A DNA stretch of 6,002 nt from JBCCZC01 sp039188505 (GTDB lineage: Bacteria > Pseudomonadota > Gammaproteobacteria > Xanthomonadales > SZUA-38): contig JBCCZC010000371.1 of assembly GCA_039188505.1 (NCBI GenBank), positions 1 through 6,002 on the forward strand. Direction: 5' to 3'. Both the position numbers and the translations under genes were made by a program. Positions 1 to 6,002 of this stretch are shown piece after piece. A model generated the notes under the pieces. That model saw only the letters and a program-made list of their open reading frames with translations. It was not told where the DNA came from and made no database searches. Position 1 is the first letter of the stretch, and every line of letters starts with the position of its first letter.

Positions 1-151
1 CGCCGTGGTCGAGGATCTCATTGAGCGCGAGCAGCCCTTCGAGCTGGTGACGCTGCCGGGTGTCGGCCACGGCTGGGACGCGGAGGCGCCCGAGGTGCGC
101 CGCTTTTCCTTCGACAAGATGATCGAGTTCTTCGACCGGCACCTGCGGTAG
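1..151 (+). CDS. Alpha/beta hydrolase, C-terminal fragment (dienelactone hydrolase / S9-like)
   Basis: The frame is open from base 2 and ends at TAG 149-151, giving the last 49 residues; the start lies outside the window. The tail contains LPGVGHGWD (fragment residues 18-26) followed by an amphipathic helix ending FDKMIEFFDRHLR. This pattern, a Gly-His-Gly-Trp loop after a beta strand and then a final helix with FFDRHL, is typical of the C-terminus of alpha/beta hydrolases of the dienelactone hydrolase and prolyl oligopeptidase-like groups. His23 of the fragment would be the catalytic-triad histidine. The nucleophile serine and the acid are not visible, so substrate and cell location are unknown. 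An esterase or peptidase role is equally possible; an esterase would fit a carbohydrate locus, but that is inference. The stop is separated by one base from the stop of the convergent oxidoreductase, leaving no room for a private terminator. Confidence 0.85.
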   Translation, partial: AVVEDLIEREQPFELVTLPGVGHGWDAEAPEVRRFSFDKMIEFFDRHLR

Positions 152-152
152 C

Positions 153-1238
153 TCAATCGAGGCTGATCGTGCGACCCTCCGCCGCGCTTCGCCGTGCGGC
201 ATCGAGGATCTCCACGACCACGAGGTTGTTCTCGAGCGCGCTCGGGTCGGCTTCGTCAAGCGTCACCTCGCCCCGGATCACGGCGGCGAAGAGCGAGAAG
301 GGATCGTCGTGCGGCGGCAATCGGTCCGGCAGCTGCTGCAGGCTTTCCGGGTGTTCCTCCGACTCGCGCAGGCGGACCCGCTGGCGGTCGTCGGCGTGGA
401 CGGTGCCGGTCAGGCCGTAGACCTCGATGTCCTTGCGCGAGAACGGCCAGTTCCACGATGCCTGGATGATCACCTGGGTCGACGGGTAGGTCAGGATCAC
501 CGTCGCCTCGTCCTCGACCTTCGGGTTGTTCTCCGGCTGGAACTGCTGCGTCACGGCCGTAACGGTCCGGGGCCGCCTGCCGTCGAGCAGCCAGGTCGCG
601 AGATTGGCGCCATAGCAGCCGAAGTCCGGCAGGGCGCCGCCACCGTTCTCCTCGGAGTCGGTGAGCCAGTCGAGAAATTCCCGATTGATGCCCAGCTTCG
701 TCGGGCCCTTGTGGCCGTCGTGCACGACGATCTTCCGCGCCTCGCCGATGCGACCGCTGGTGAGTACGTCGTGGACGAAGTGGTTCGACGGATACCACGT
801 TGTCTCGTAGTTGGTGAGCAGCTCGATGCCGTGCTCCCGCGCGAGCGTCGCCATCGCCTGCGCGTGTTCGTTGGAGATCGCCAGCGGTTTCTCCACCATG
901 ACGTGGACGCCCCGCGGCGCCGCGACCTCGACAACCTCGAGGTGCTCGCGAATCGTACCGAAGGCCGTCACGCCGTCGGGGCTCGTGGCCTCGAGCATCG
1001 CTTCGAGCGTGGGATGGACGAGGTCCATGCTGAAGCCGTGCTGGGCGGCGTAGCGCTCGGCCAGGTCGCGGTTCGCCTCCGCGATGCCGACGATGACGAA
1101 ATCGTCGCGCTCCTTCGCGCTCTCGAAGATCCAGTGAACGTGCGTGTGGGTCAGCCCGGCAACGCCGATGCGGACCGGTTCAGCGCTCGCCATCGGCGCG
1201 AGCAGCAGGGTCAGGAGCAGTAGCGTCGTCTTGCGCAT
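153..1238 (-). CDS. Exported Gfo/Idh/MocA-family oxidoreductase
   Basis: 361 residues, ATG at 1238-1236, TGA at 155-153. Residues 1-19 form a Sec-type signal peptide (MRKTT, a leucine-rich core, then ASA before Glu20); there is no twin-arginine. The mature part starts with a Rossmann strand, PVRIGVAGLTHTHVHW (21-36), and acidic Glu54 ends the second strand (VIVGIAE), which suggests NAD rather than NADP. EKPLA at 116-120 carries the family's conserved Lys117. GGGALPDFGCYGANLATWLL at 199-218 matches the C-terminal-domain helix of the family, with Asp205 and with Tyr209 where many members have His. SWNWP (261-265) lies in the beta sheet. Length is normal for the family (330-400). The nucleotide-loop glycines are mostly replaced (G28, T30, H33). 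It follows the beta-helix gene by 6 nt, so co-transcription is likely. Members act on sugars, inositols or related polyols; the substrate here is unknown. Confidence 0.9.
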   Translation of the reverse strand: MRKTTLLLLTLLLAPMASAEPVRIGVAGLTHTHVHWIFESAKERDDFVIVGIAEANRDLAERYAAQHGFSMDLVHPTLEAMLEATSPDGVTAFGTIREHLEVVEVAAPRGVHVMVEKPLAISNEHAQAMATLAREHGIELLTNYETTWYPSNHFVHDVLTSGRIGEARKIVVHDGHKGPTKLGINREFLDWLTDSEENGGGALPDFGCYGANLATWLLDGRRPRTVTAVTQQFQPENNPKVEDEATVILTYPSTQVIIQASWNWPFSRKDIEVYGLTGTVHADDRQRVRLRESEEHPESLQQLPDRLPPHDDPFSLFAAVIRGEVTLDEADPSALENNLVVVEILDAARRSAAEGRTISLD

Positions 1239-1244
1239 GGGGCG

Positions 1245-2456
1245 TCATTCTTCCTCGAAGCCGTCGTGGAAGATGGTTGCGGCATCGAACTCGTCGGCGC
1301 CCAGGTCCACCAGACCACCCGCGCCGCCAGCGCTGGCCGTGCCAAGGATGCGCGCGTCGCCGTCGACATCGCGGGCGTCGCTGCCCACGACCGTGTCATC
1401 GCCGCGGTCGAGGGCTGGCGAGGCCACCGTCAGGCGGAGGCTCGCCGTCAGCAGGGGATCGTCGTCGATCACGTTGTCGCCGACCGTGTGGCTGCCCACG
1501 TCGAGGGGCCGAACGATCGAATCGCGCACGAGGCCGCCACTGCCGCCGACGACCCGGGTGCCGCCCTTGTCGTCGGGACGGCCGCCGCCGTCGCCACCCC
1601 CATCACCGGATTCCTCCTCGACAACGAGGATGCTGTTGATGATCTCGAGGTCAGCGTTCGCGTTGACCAGCTCCCGGGTGCCGACCAGCGTGCTGTTGAT
1701 GATGGCAACGCCCGTTTGGGAGGAGCGGACCCCGCCCTGGTCCGCCGCGTCGATGATGCTGCTGCGAAGCGTGACCAGCCCACCGCCGTCGTTGCGGGAG
1801 ACCACGACGGCTTCGTCATCGTGGCGGCGGAAGACGGATCGCTCGACGAGCACCGCGTGTTCTCCGGCGCCGTTCTGCTGGACGTGCAGTCCGGGACCGA
1901 TCGCCGCACTGTTGTCCTCGAAGGTGCAGTCGAGAACGGACACGTCCGCGTTCTGGTCCTGGTTGATCTGCAGGTGGAGTGCACCGCCGATGCTGCCGTC
2001 GTTACCGGCGAAGCGGACGCGTTCGACCTCCAGGCGCCCGGGTTCGCCGACGAAGAGTCCGGCGCCGATGGCGGACGCGCCGTTGATGATGGCCAGGTTC
2101 GCCAGCCGAACCGTGTTGCCGTCGCCAATATTCAGGTTCAGGACCTGCGCGGTGGCTTCCCCGTCGATCACCGTGAGGCGCTCGCCCGCGCCCTCGATGG
2201 TCAGCGATTGCTCGAAGGACTCCAGGGGCAGCACCTCGCCGCTCGTGGGAGCGTAGACGCCGATGCCGACGATGATCGTATCCGTGTCGCCTGCGACCTC
2301 CAGGGCCCGGGTGATCGTGGCGAAGGCGGTTTCGGGCTGCATGCCGTCGTTCGCGTCGCTACCGGTGGCCTGTTCGACGAACCAGGTTGCGCCCGATGCC
2401 GTGCCGGCAGCCAGCGCCGTCGCGATCCAGGTGATCCGGAGCCAATGCTTCAACAT
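1245..2456 (-). CDS. Secreted right-handed beta-helix protein, choice-of-anchor Q-like
   Basis: 403 residues from ATG 2456-2454 to TGA 1247-1245. The frame stays open upstream to 2942, but this start is chosen because a signal peptide begins there (MLKHWLRITWIATALAAGTASG, cleavage near residue 22) and AAGGAAG sits 7 nt upstream. The mature N-terminus TWFVEQATGSDANDGMQPETAFATITRAL (24-52) has the usual opening of DUF1565 / beta-helix proteins. Repeated short strands follow (LTIEGAG, LAIINGAS, LEVERVRFAGN, VSVLDCTFEDNSA, AIINSTLVG, LEIINSILVVE), typical coils of a parallel beta-helix. Residues 281-299 are a Gly/Asp-rich flexible loop. The C-terminal part, SPALDRGDD…DVDGDARI…VDLGADEF (346-390), matches the choice-of-anchor Q domain pattern. 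The protein ends IFHDGFEEE (395-403), a possible sorting tail. The family includes polysaccharide lyases and non-catalytic surface proteins; no catalytic residues can be assigned, so activity is unknown. Confidence 0.88.
   Translation of the reverse strand: MLKHWLRITWIATALAAGTASGATWFVEQATGSDANDGMQPETAFATITRALEVAGDTDTIIVGIGVYAPTSGEVLPLESFEQSLTIEGAGERLTVIDGEATAQVLNLNIGDGNTVRLANLAIINGASAIGAGLFVGEPGRLEVERVRFAGNDGSIGGALHLQINQDQNADVSVLDCTFEDNSAAIGPGLHVQQNGAGEHAVLVERSVFRRHDDEAVVVSRNDGGGLVTLRSSIIDAADQGGVRSSQTGVAIINSTLVGTRELVNANADLEIINSILVVEEESGDGGGDGGGRPDDKGGTRVVGGSGGLVRDSIVRPLDVGSHTVGDNVIDDDPLLTASLRLTVASPALDRGDDTVVGSDARDVDGDARILGTASAGGAGGLVDLGADEFDAATIFHDGFEEE
1250..1256 (-). promoter_or_regulatory. 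Candidate ribosome binding site of the oxidoreductase, inside the upstream gene's last codons
   Basis: On the minus strand GAGGAAG lies 11 nt before the ATG at 1238. It is formed by the Glu-Glu codons that end the beta-helix protein, just before its TGA (1247-1245). The 11-nt spacing is longer than ideal. With the 6-nt intergenic gap, this suggests translational coupling of the two genes. Confidence 0.5.
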
Positions 2457-2463
2457 GCGATTG

Positions 2464-2470
2464 CTTCCTT
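2464..2470 (-). promoter_or_regulatory. Ribosome binding site of the beta-helix gene
   Basis: AAGGAAG on the minus strand, 7 nt before the ATG at 2456. It is what decides the start, since the same frame is open for a further 162 codons upstream. That extension would run antisense through the signal peptide and first module of the divergent hydrolase. Confidence 0.75.
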
Positions 2471-2530
2471 GCGTTGTGCGTCGTTTCGGTGGCCAGCATA
2501 GGCGAACGTGACGGTGCAGGGATACTGTGA

Positions 2531-2589
2531 CGAAGCTCTCACAAGCGGCACTACTCGAGGAGTAGCTTCGGAAGCCACGTCGCCGAAGC
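2531..2589. repeat. Cluster of overlapping inverted repeats, possible operator or attenuator
   Basis: Three related inverted repeats overlap. CGAAGCT (2531-2537) pairs with AGCTTCG (2564-2570). CTACTC (2551-2556) pairs with GAGTAG (2560-2565) around a 3-nt centre. GCTTCGG (2565-2571) pairs with CCGAAGC (2583-2589) across 11 nt. CTTC-G-GAAG (2566-2574) is also a near palindrome. The pairings share bases and are mutually exclusive, so in RNA they could form alternative hairpins; in DNA they could bind a dimeric repressor. No regulator gene is visible in the window, and the function is inferred. Confidence 0.45.
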
Positions 2590-2610
2590 GAGGGAGCGCG
2601 GAACGTCGTG

Positions 2611-2616
2611 AGGGAG
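2611..2616 (+). promoter_or_regulatory. Ribosome binding site favouring the GTG start at 2626
   Basis: AGGGAG lies 9 nt before GTG 2626-2628. The alternative in-frame GTG at 2608-2610 has an equal AGGGAG (2591-2596) but 11 nt away. The spacing favours 2626; the upstream GTG would add MRENRS to the signal peptide. Confidence 0.5.
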
Positions 2617-2625
2617 AATCGGAGC

Positions 2626-5600
2626 GTGACCGGCGGCTGGCGCGCGTTTGCGTGGGTCGCCACGATGATCACCGGCCTCGTGTCGATCGCCCAGGCCGCT
2701 TTCGTCGAGGAAGGCGGCCTCGTGGTCATCGAGGCCGAGTCCGCAAGCAGTCTTCCCGGCGCCTGGCGCCGCGGACCCGGCGGCGGCGTGACGTCCCCCG
2801 ATATTGACGCCGCAGCCAGTGCGACGGGGAGTGGCTTTATTGTCTGGGAAGGCAGCCAGAGCCTGGGTAGTCCTGGCACCGGCGAGTTTGCATACGATGT
2901 GCGGATCCAAAACCCTGGCGAGTACCGCTTCCGCTGGCGCAATCAGGTCGGCCGGGGCAGCAACACCACCGAGCACAATGACACCTGGCTGAAGGTCGAG
3001 GCCGATGCATACTTTGGCCGCAAGGGCAACGGCAGCGTCGTCTGCCCCAGGGGGTTCGATCCAGCCGCGAACGACTGCACCGGCGGCGTTCCCGAAGGGT
3101 CCGGGACGGGTGGCTGGTTCAAGGTGTATTCGTCCGGCGCGAACAGCTGGAGCTTCTCGACCCGCACCTCGGACAATGACGCGCACGACATCTTTGCGCG
3201 TTTCGACAGCCCGGGCGTCTATCGCGTTCGCCTAGCGGCGCGATCGTCCTCCCACGTCATCGATCGCATCGTTCTCGACAGCGCCATGTTCGAGGGCAAC
3301 GCGACGAACCTGGCCCTTCCGGAGTCTGCCCAGGACGACGATCCCGCACCGGCCGGCGCGACGATCACCGGGGACCGACGTCAGTGGCACAAGGTCTCCT
3401 TGACGTTCGAGGGCCCGGAGAGCTCGGAGACGGCGAGCCCGAACCCGTTTCTCGACTACCGCCTGGACGTCACGTTCTCGCAGGGCGGGAGATCCCTCAC
3501 GGTCCCGGGCTACTTCGCCGGTGACGGTGACGGCGGGGCGGCCGGCGATCGGTGGCGGGTCCATTTCGCGCCGCCGGCGATGGGAACGTGGACCTACGTG
3601 ACCTCGTTTCGCAGCGGCAGCAACGTCGCCGTCGACGATGATCCCGCTGCCGGGACGGCTATTGCCTTCGACGGCGCCTCCGGCAGCTTCGAGGTGTCGG
3701 CATCAACGCGGAGCCTTCCGGATTTCCGGGCACCCGACGGCGGTCTGATCGCCAATCGGGGCGGTCTCTACCTGACCTACGCGAGCGGCGCGACATGGGT
3801 GAAAGGCGGTCCGGATGTTCCCGAGAACTTCCTCGGCTACGACGGCTTCGACAACACGCCGAACGCGGGCCACAGCTACGCCGCTCACGCCGGAGACTGG
3901 CGTGCCGGCGATCCGGATTTCAACGGGGGCGAGGGCCGCCGGATCATCGGTGCGCTGAACTACATCGCGAGCCGCGGCGCCAACGTGATCTACTTCCTGC
4001 CCATGAACATCGGCGGGGACGGCAAGGACACGTTTCCGACGATCGCCCCCCAGGAGAAAACGCGTTACGACCTCTCGAAGCTCGCCCAGTGGGAGATCGT
4101 GCTGGCCCATGCGCAGTCGCTCGGGATCTTTCTGCACTTCGTCCTGGCGGAAACCGAGGCGGCCAACGAGAACTATCACGATGGGGGCAATCTCGGGCCG
4201 GAGCGCAAGCTCTACTACCGGATGCTGATCGCGCGCTTCGGCCACCACAACGGACTCCAGTTCAATATCGGGGAAGAGAACGATTACGGCGCTGCGAGGC
4301 ATCGGTCATTCGCGGCCTTCATCAAGGCCGTCGACCCCTACGATCATCCGGTGACCACGCATACCAAGTCGGGCCAGTACGACAACTTCTACAACCCGCT
4401 GCTGGGCAACGGCGACTTCGACATGACGTCGTTCCAGGGTGGCAACTCGCGCACCTCGATGTTCGATCTGATCCAGACCTGGCGCAGCCGATCTATCGAC
4501 GCCGGTGTGCCATGGGCCATCAGCTTCGACGAGCCGCAGAAGATCGAGAATGACGTCGACGACGACGCCAGCGGCTATCCGCACGGCCGCCGCGACAAGC
4601 TCTGGCCCGTCTACATGGCCGGCGGCGCGGGCTTCGAGTGGTACGTACAGCAGGATGGCGGCGGCCATAGCTTCGACCAGCAGATCGACGACTTCGGCCT
4701 CATGGGAGAGGCGCTGGCCTGGACCGGCCACGCGCTGGACTTTCTGGCAATGCTGCCGCTGCGGGAGATGAGCAGCTCCGATTCGCTGGCGAGCTCCAGC
4801 CGGGGCGGCAACAGCTATGCGTTGATCAAGCCGGGCGAGGTCTACGCGGTCTACAACGACCGCAATGGTGGCGAGCTCGTACTCGACCTGCCGGCCGGTC
4901 AGTACGAGGTGAAATGGTTCGATCCCCGGAACGGTGGGGCGCTGCTTGACGGCACCGTCCCGCAGGTCGCCGGCGGATCGTCCGTATCCCTCGGCGAGTC
5001 GCCGAACAGCCGGGGAGATGATTGGGCCGTGCGCGTCCGTCGCGTCTCCGGCGACGGGAACGCGCCACCGGCGGTCACAATCACGGCGCCGGTTGCTGGA
5101 GCGGCCTTCGACGAACCGGCCACGATCGTCGCCGCCGCGACGGCCAGCGACAGCGACGGATCCATCGCGGAGGTCGAGTTCTTCATCGATGGCAGCAGCG
5201 TGGGCGTCGACACGACGGCGCCCTACGAGGCGACGCTGACGGACGTTGCGGCGGGCACCTACCTGCTGACCGCCGTCGCCGTCGATGACGACGACGCAAC
5301 GGGTTCGGCGAGCCGGACCCTCACGGTCGCGACGCCTGACGGCAGCGGGCCCGCCGTGGTCGGATTCGTGCTCGTGGACGCGCAGGTCGACTCGGACCTC
5401 CCGGCAATCAGCGACGGCGCGGTCATTGATCTCTCGACGACCGGCAGCGCGCTGAACATCCGCGCCGAGGTGTCCGGTACGGTGGGCTCTGTCGCATTCG
5501 AGCTCCGCGGCCCTGGGGGCTTGCTCTACGACCAGACGGAGAACGTCGCGCCTTACGCCATGGCGGGCGATTCATCGGGCGACTACAACATCTGGACCGC

Positions 5601-6002
5601 CGCGCCGGGTACCTACGATCTGTCGGTGACTCCGTACAGTGGCGGAAATCGTGGTGGAGATGCGGGTGAGCAGACTGTCATCGCCTTCTCGCTCGCGGAG
5701 GCCATCGACAACATCCCGCCGACCGTTGCCATCGCGCAGCCGATTCCGGGCGACACCTTTGCCCACGACGCCACGGTGCTGGTGCGGGTCGAGGCCGCCG
5801 ACGCCGACGGGACGGTCGACAGCGTCGAGCTGTTCGTCGATGACGAATCCCGTGGTGCGATCAGCAACGCGCCCTACCGCTGGGAGCTGGCCGATCTGGC
5901 GCCGGGAAGTCATCGACTGGTCGCCGTCGCGCTCGACGAACTGGGTGCGCTGACCGAGTCGTCCGCGGTCGCGATCACGGTGCGCGACGTCCCCAATGCG
6001 TC
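2626..6002 (+). CDS. Secreted multidomain glycoside hydrolase (CBM6-like, DUF5060-like, TIM-barrel, Ig-like), C-terminus cut off
   Basis: An unbroken frame of 1125 codons runs off the right edge. GTG 2626 is preferred by its ribosome site; GTG 2608 is possible. Numbering is from 2626. Residues 1-24 are a signal peptide (…LVSIAQA). Residues 26-222 form a CBM6-like module starting VVIEAES and ending IDRIVLDSAMF, with a Cys140/Cys151 loop. Residues 246-357 match DUF5060 (RQWHKVSLTFEGPE, NPFLDYRLDV, VPGYFAGDG, GTWTYV). Residues 358-720 are the catalytic domain: TWVKGGPDVPENFLGYDGFD (390-409), ANVIYFLPMN, FNIGEEND (546-553; Glu550/551 as candidate acid/base) and PWAISFDEP (629-637; Glu636 as candidate nucleophile). 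The order fits a clan GH-A-like barrel of the DUF4038/apiosidase-related type. Residues 721-808 are a beta domain resembling PF12904. Then come an Ig-like module (814-901), an unnamed beta module (909-1025) and a second Ig-like module (1031-1119). It probably cuts a polysaccharide outside the cell; the substrate is unknown. Confidence 0.88.
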   Translation, partial: MTGGWRAFAWVATMITGLVSIAQAAFVEEGGLVVIEAESASSLPGAWRRGPGGGVTSPDIDAAASATGSGFIVWEGSQSLGSPGTGEFAYDVRIQNPGEYRFRWRNQVGRGSNTTEHNDTWLKVEADAYFGRKGNGSVVCPRGFDPAANDCTGGVPEGSGTGGWFKVYSSGANSWSFSTRTSDNDAHDIFARFDSPGVYRVRLAARSSSHVIDRIVLDSAMFEGNATNLALPESAQDDDPAPAGATITGDRRQWHKVSLTFEGPESSETASPNPFLDYRLDVTFSQGGRSLTVPGYFAGDGDGGAAGDRWRVHFAPPAMGTWTYVTSFRSGSNVAVDDDPAAGTAIAFDGASGSFEVSASTRSLPDFRAPDGGLIANRGGLYLTYASGATWVKGGPDVPENFLGYDGFDNTPNAGHSYAAHAGDWRAGDPDFNGGEGRRIIGALNYIASRGANVIYFLPMNIGGDGKDTFPTIAPQEKTRYDLSKLAQWEIVLAHAQSLGIFLHFVLAETEAANENYHDGGNLGPERKLYYRMLIARFGHHNGLQFNIGEENDYGAARHRSFAAFIKAVDPYDHPVTTHTKSGQYDNFYNPLLGNGDFDMTSFQGGNSRTSMFDLIQTWRSRSIDAGVPWAISFDEPQKIENDVDDDASGYPHGRRDKLWPVYMAGGAGFEWYVQQDGGGHSFDQQIDDFGLMGEALAWTGHALDFLAMLPLREMSSSDSLASSSRGGNSYALIKPGEVYAVYNDRNGGELVLDLPAGQYEVKWFDPRNGGALLDGTVPQVAGGSSVSLGESPNSRGDDWAVRVRRVSGDGNAPPAVTITAPVAGAAFDEPATIVAAATASDSDGSIAEVEFFIDGSSVGVDTTAPYEATLTDVAAGTYLLTAVAVDDDDATGSASRTLTVATPDGSGPAVVGFVLVDAQVDSDLPAISDGAVIDLSTTGSALNIRAEVSGTVGSVAFELRGPGGLLYDQTENVAPYAMAGDSSGDYNIWTAAPGTYDLSVTPYSGGNRGGDAGEQTVIAFSLAEAIDNIPPTVAIAQPIPGDTFAHDATVLVRVEAADADGTVDSVELFVDDESRGAISNAPYRWELADLAPGSHRLVAVALDELGALTESSAVAITVRDVPNA
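5065..5328 (+). repeat. First copy of a duplicated Ig-like module (Big_17 type) in the hydrolase
   Basis: Encodes residues 814-901: PPAVTITAP…ATASDSDGSIAEVEFFIDG…APYEATLTDVAAGTYLLTAVAVDDD…LTV. The pattern of Asp-Gly-Ser/Thr, V-E-F/L-F-x-D, APY and a closing A-V-A/D run is typical of bacterial Ig-like domains in secreted carbohydrate enzymes, which usually serve as spacers or weak binding modules. Confidence 0.75.
5716..5982 (+). repeat. Second copy of the Ig-like module in the hydrolase
   Basis: Encodes residues 1031-1119 and aligns along its length with the first copy: PPTVAIAQP / PPAVTITAP, ADADGTVDSVELFVD / SDSDGSIAEVEFFID, APYRWELADLAPG / APYEATLTDVAAG, LVAVALDE / LTAVAVDD, AITV / TLTV. 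The copies are clearly diverged, so the duplication is old or the modules were acquired separately. They flank the unnamed module at residues 909-1025. Confidence 0.75.

Larger units (their letters stand above)
2457..2625. promoter_or_regulatory. Divergent intergenic control region
   Basis: This stretch separates the minus-strand beta-helix/oxidoreductase pair from the plus-strand hydrolase, so it must hold promoters for both directions. I see no strong sigma-70 pair. Weak -10 candidates are TATGCT on the minus strand (2500-2495) and GATACT on the plus strand (2521-2526), each without a convincing -35 box. A cluster of inverted repeats lies at 2531-2589. An in-frame TAG at 2563-2565 limits how far upstream the hydrolase can start. 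Confidence 0.55.

Noticed and set aside
309..1223. 304-residue plus-strand ORF opposite the oxidoreductase
   Set aside because: It is Arg/Val/Leu-rich with no domain signature and lies exactly opposite a well-supported gene; a typical high-GC shadow frame.
1560..1616. GC-rich Gly/Asp repeat tract, considered as a tandem repeat or calcium-binding nonapeptide
   Set aside because: It encodes a single Gly/Asp-rich loop (residues 281-299 of the beta-helix protein) with irregular spacing; it does not fit the GGxGxDxUx RTX pattern.
1144..2501. Two long plus-strand ORFs (1144-2256 and 1266-2501) opposite the beta-helix gene
   Set aside because: Low-complexity Ser/Pro/Arg and Ala/Asp/Val compositions, no ribosome site, signal peptide or motif; the minus strand has a signal peptide, beta-helix coils and the choice-of-anchor Q-like ending.
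2508..2807. 99-residue plus-strand ORF across the intergenic region and hydrolase start
   Set aside because: Arg-rich translation in a different frame from the hydrolase; its second half is a shadow of the signal peptide and CBM6-like module.
1245..2942. Longer 565-residue version of the beta-helix ORF starting at 2942
   Set aside because: The extra 162 residues lack a signal peptide at their start, are antisense to the signal peptide and first module of the hydrolase, and would bury the clear signal peptide and ribosome site found at 2456.
3795..4553. 252-residue plus-strand ORF inside the hydrolase
   Set aside because: Arg-rich +2 shadow of the catalytic domain with no family features.
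3703..4731. Minus-strand ORFs (3703-4302 and 4306-4731) inside the hydrolase region
   Set aside because: The plus-strand frame is continuous here and carries the catalytic motifs; the minus-strand products show no recognisable domains.

Overview
This is a GC-rich, gene-dense window from what looks like a free-living bacterium with a secreted carbohydrate-degrading repertoire. The organism is not identified. One hint is the C-terminus of the beta-helix protein (…IFHDGFEEE), which resembles an 'IFxDGFE'-type tail that I recall from many exported proteins of Xanthomonadales, Wenzhouxiangella and related Gammaproteobacteria. This is a recollection, so a gammaproteobacterium is only a tentative reading.

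Layout: (1) bases 1-151, plus strand, hold the last 49 codons of an alpha/beta hydrolase (dienelactone hydrolase / S9-like) with the catalytic-His motif GHGW. (2) Bases 153-1238, minus strand, encode a Gfo/Idh/MocA-type oxidoreductase with a Sec-type signal peptide. Its stop faces the hydrolase stop with one base between them. (3) Bases 1245-2456, minus strand, encode a secreted right-handed beta-helix protein with a choice-of-anchor Q-like C-terminus. It lies 6 nt upstream of the oxidoreductase, so the two probably form one transcription unit. (4) Bases 2457-2625 are a divergent intergenic region with a cluster of overlapping inverted repeats (2531-2589). (5) Bases 2626 (or 2608) to the window end, plus strand, are one uninterrupted reading frame of at least 1125 codons. 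It encodes a secreted multidomain glycoside hydrolase: signal peptide, CBM6-like module, DUF5060-like beta-sandwich, TIM-barrel-type catalytic domain, C-terminal beta domain, Ig-like module, an unnamed beta module, and a second Ig-like module. It runs off the right edge and begins with GTG.

Inferred biology: a small carbohydrate-processing locus read outward from one control region. The large hydrolase would bind and cut a polysaccharide outside the cell or at its surface. The beta-helix protein is a candidate surface polysaccharide-binding or -cleaving partner, and the exported oxidoreductase may act on released sugars. The substrate cannot be read from the sequence. No RNA genes, insertion sequences, CRISPR arrays or phage features were seen.
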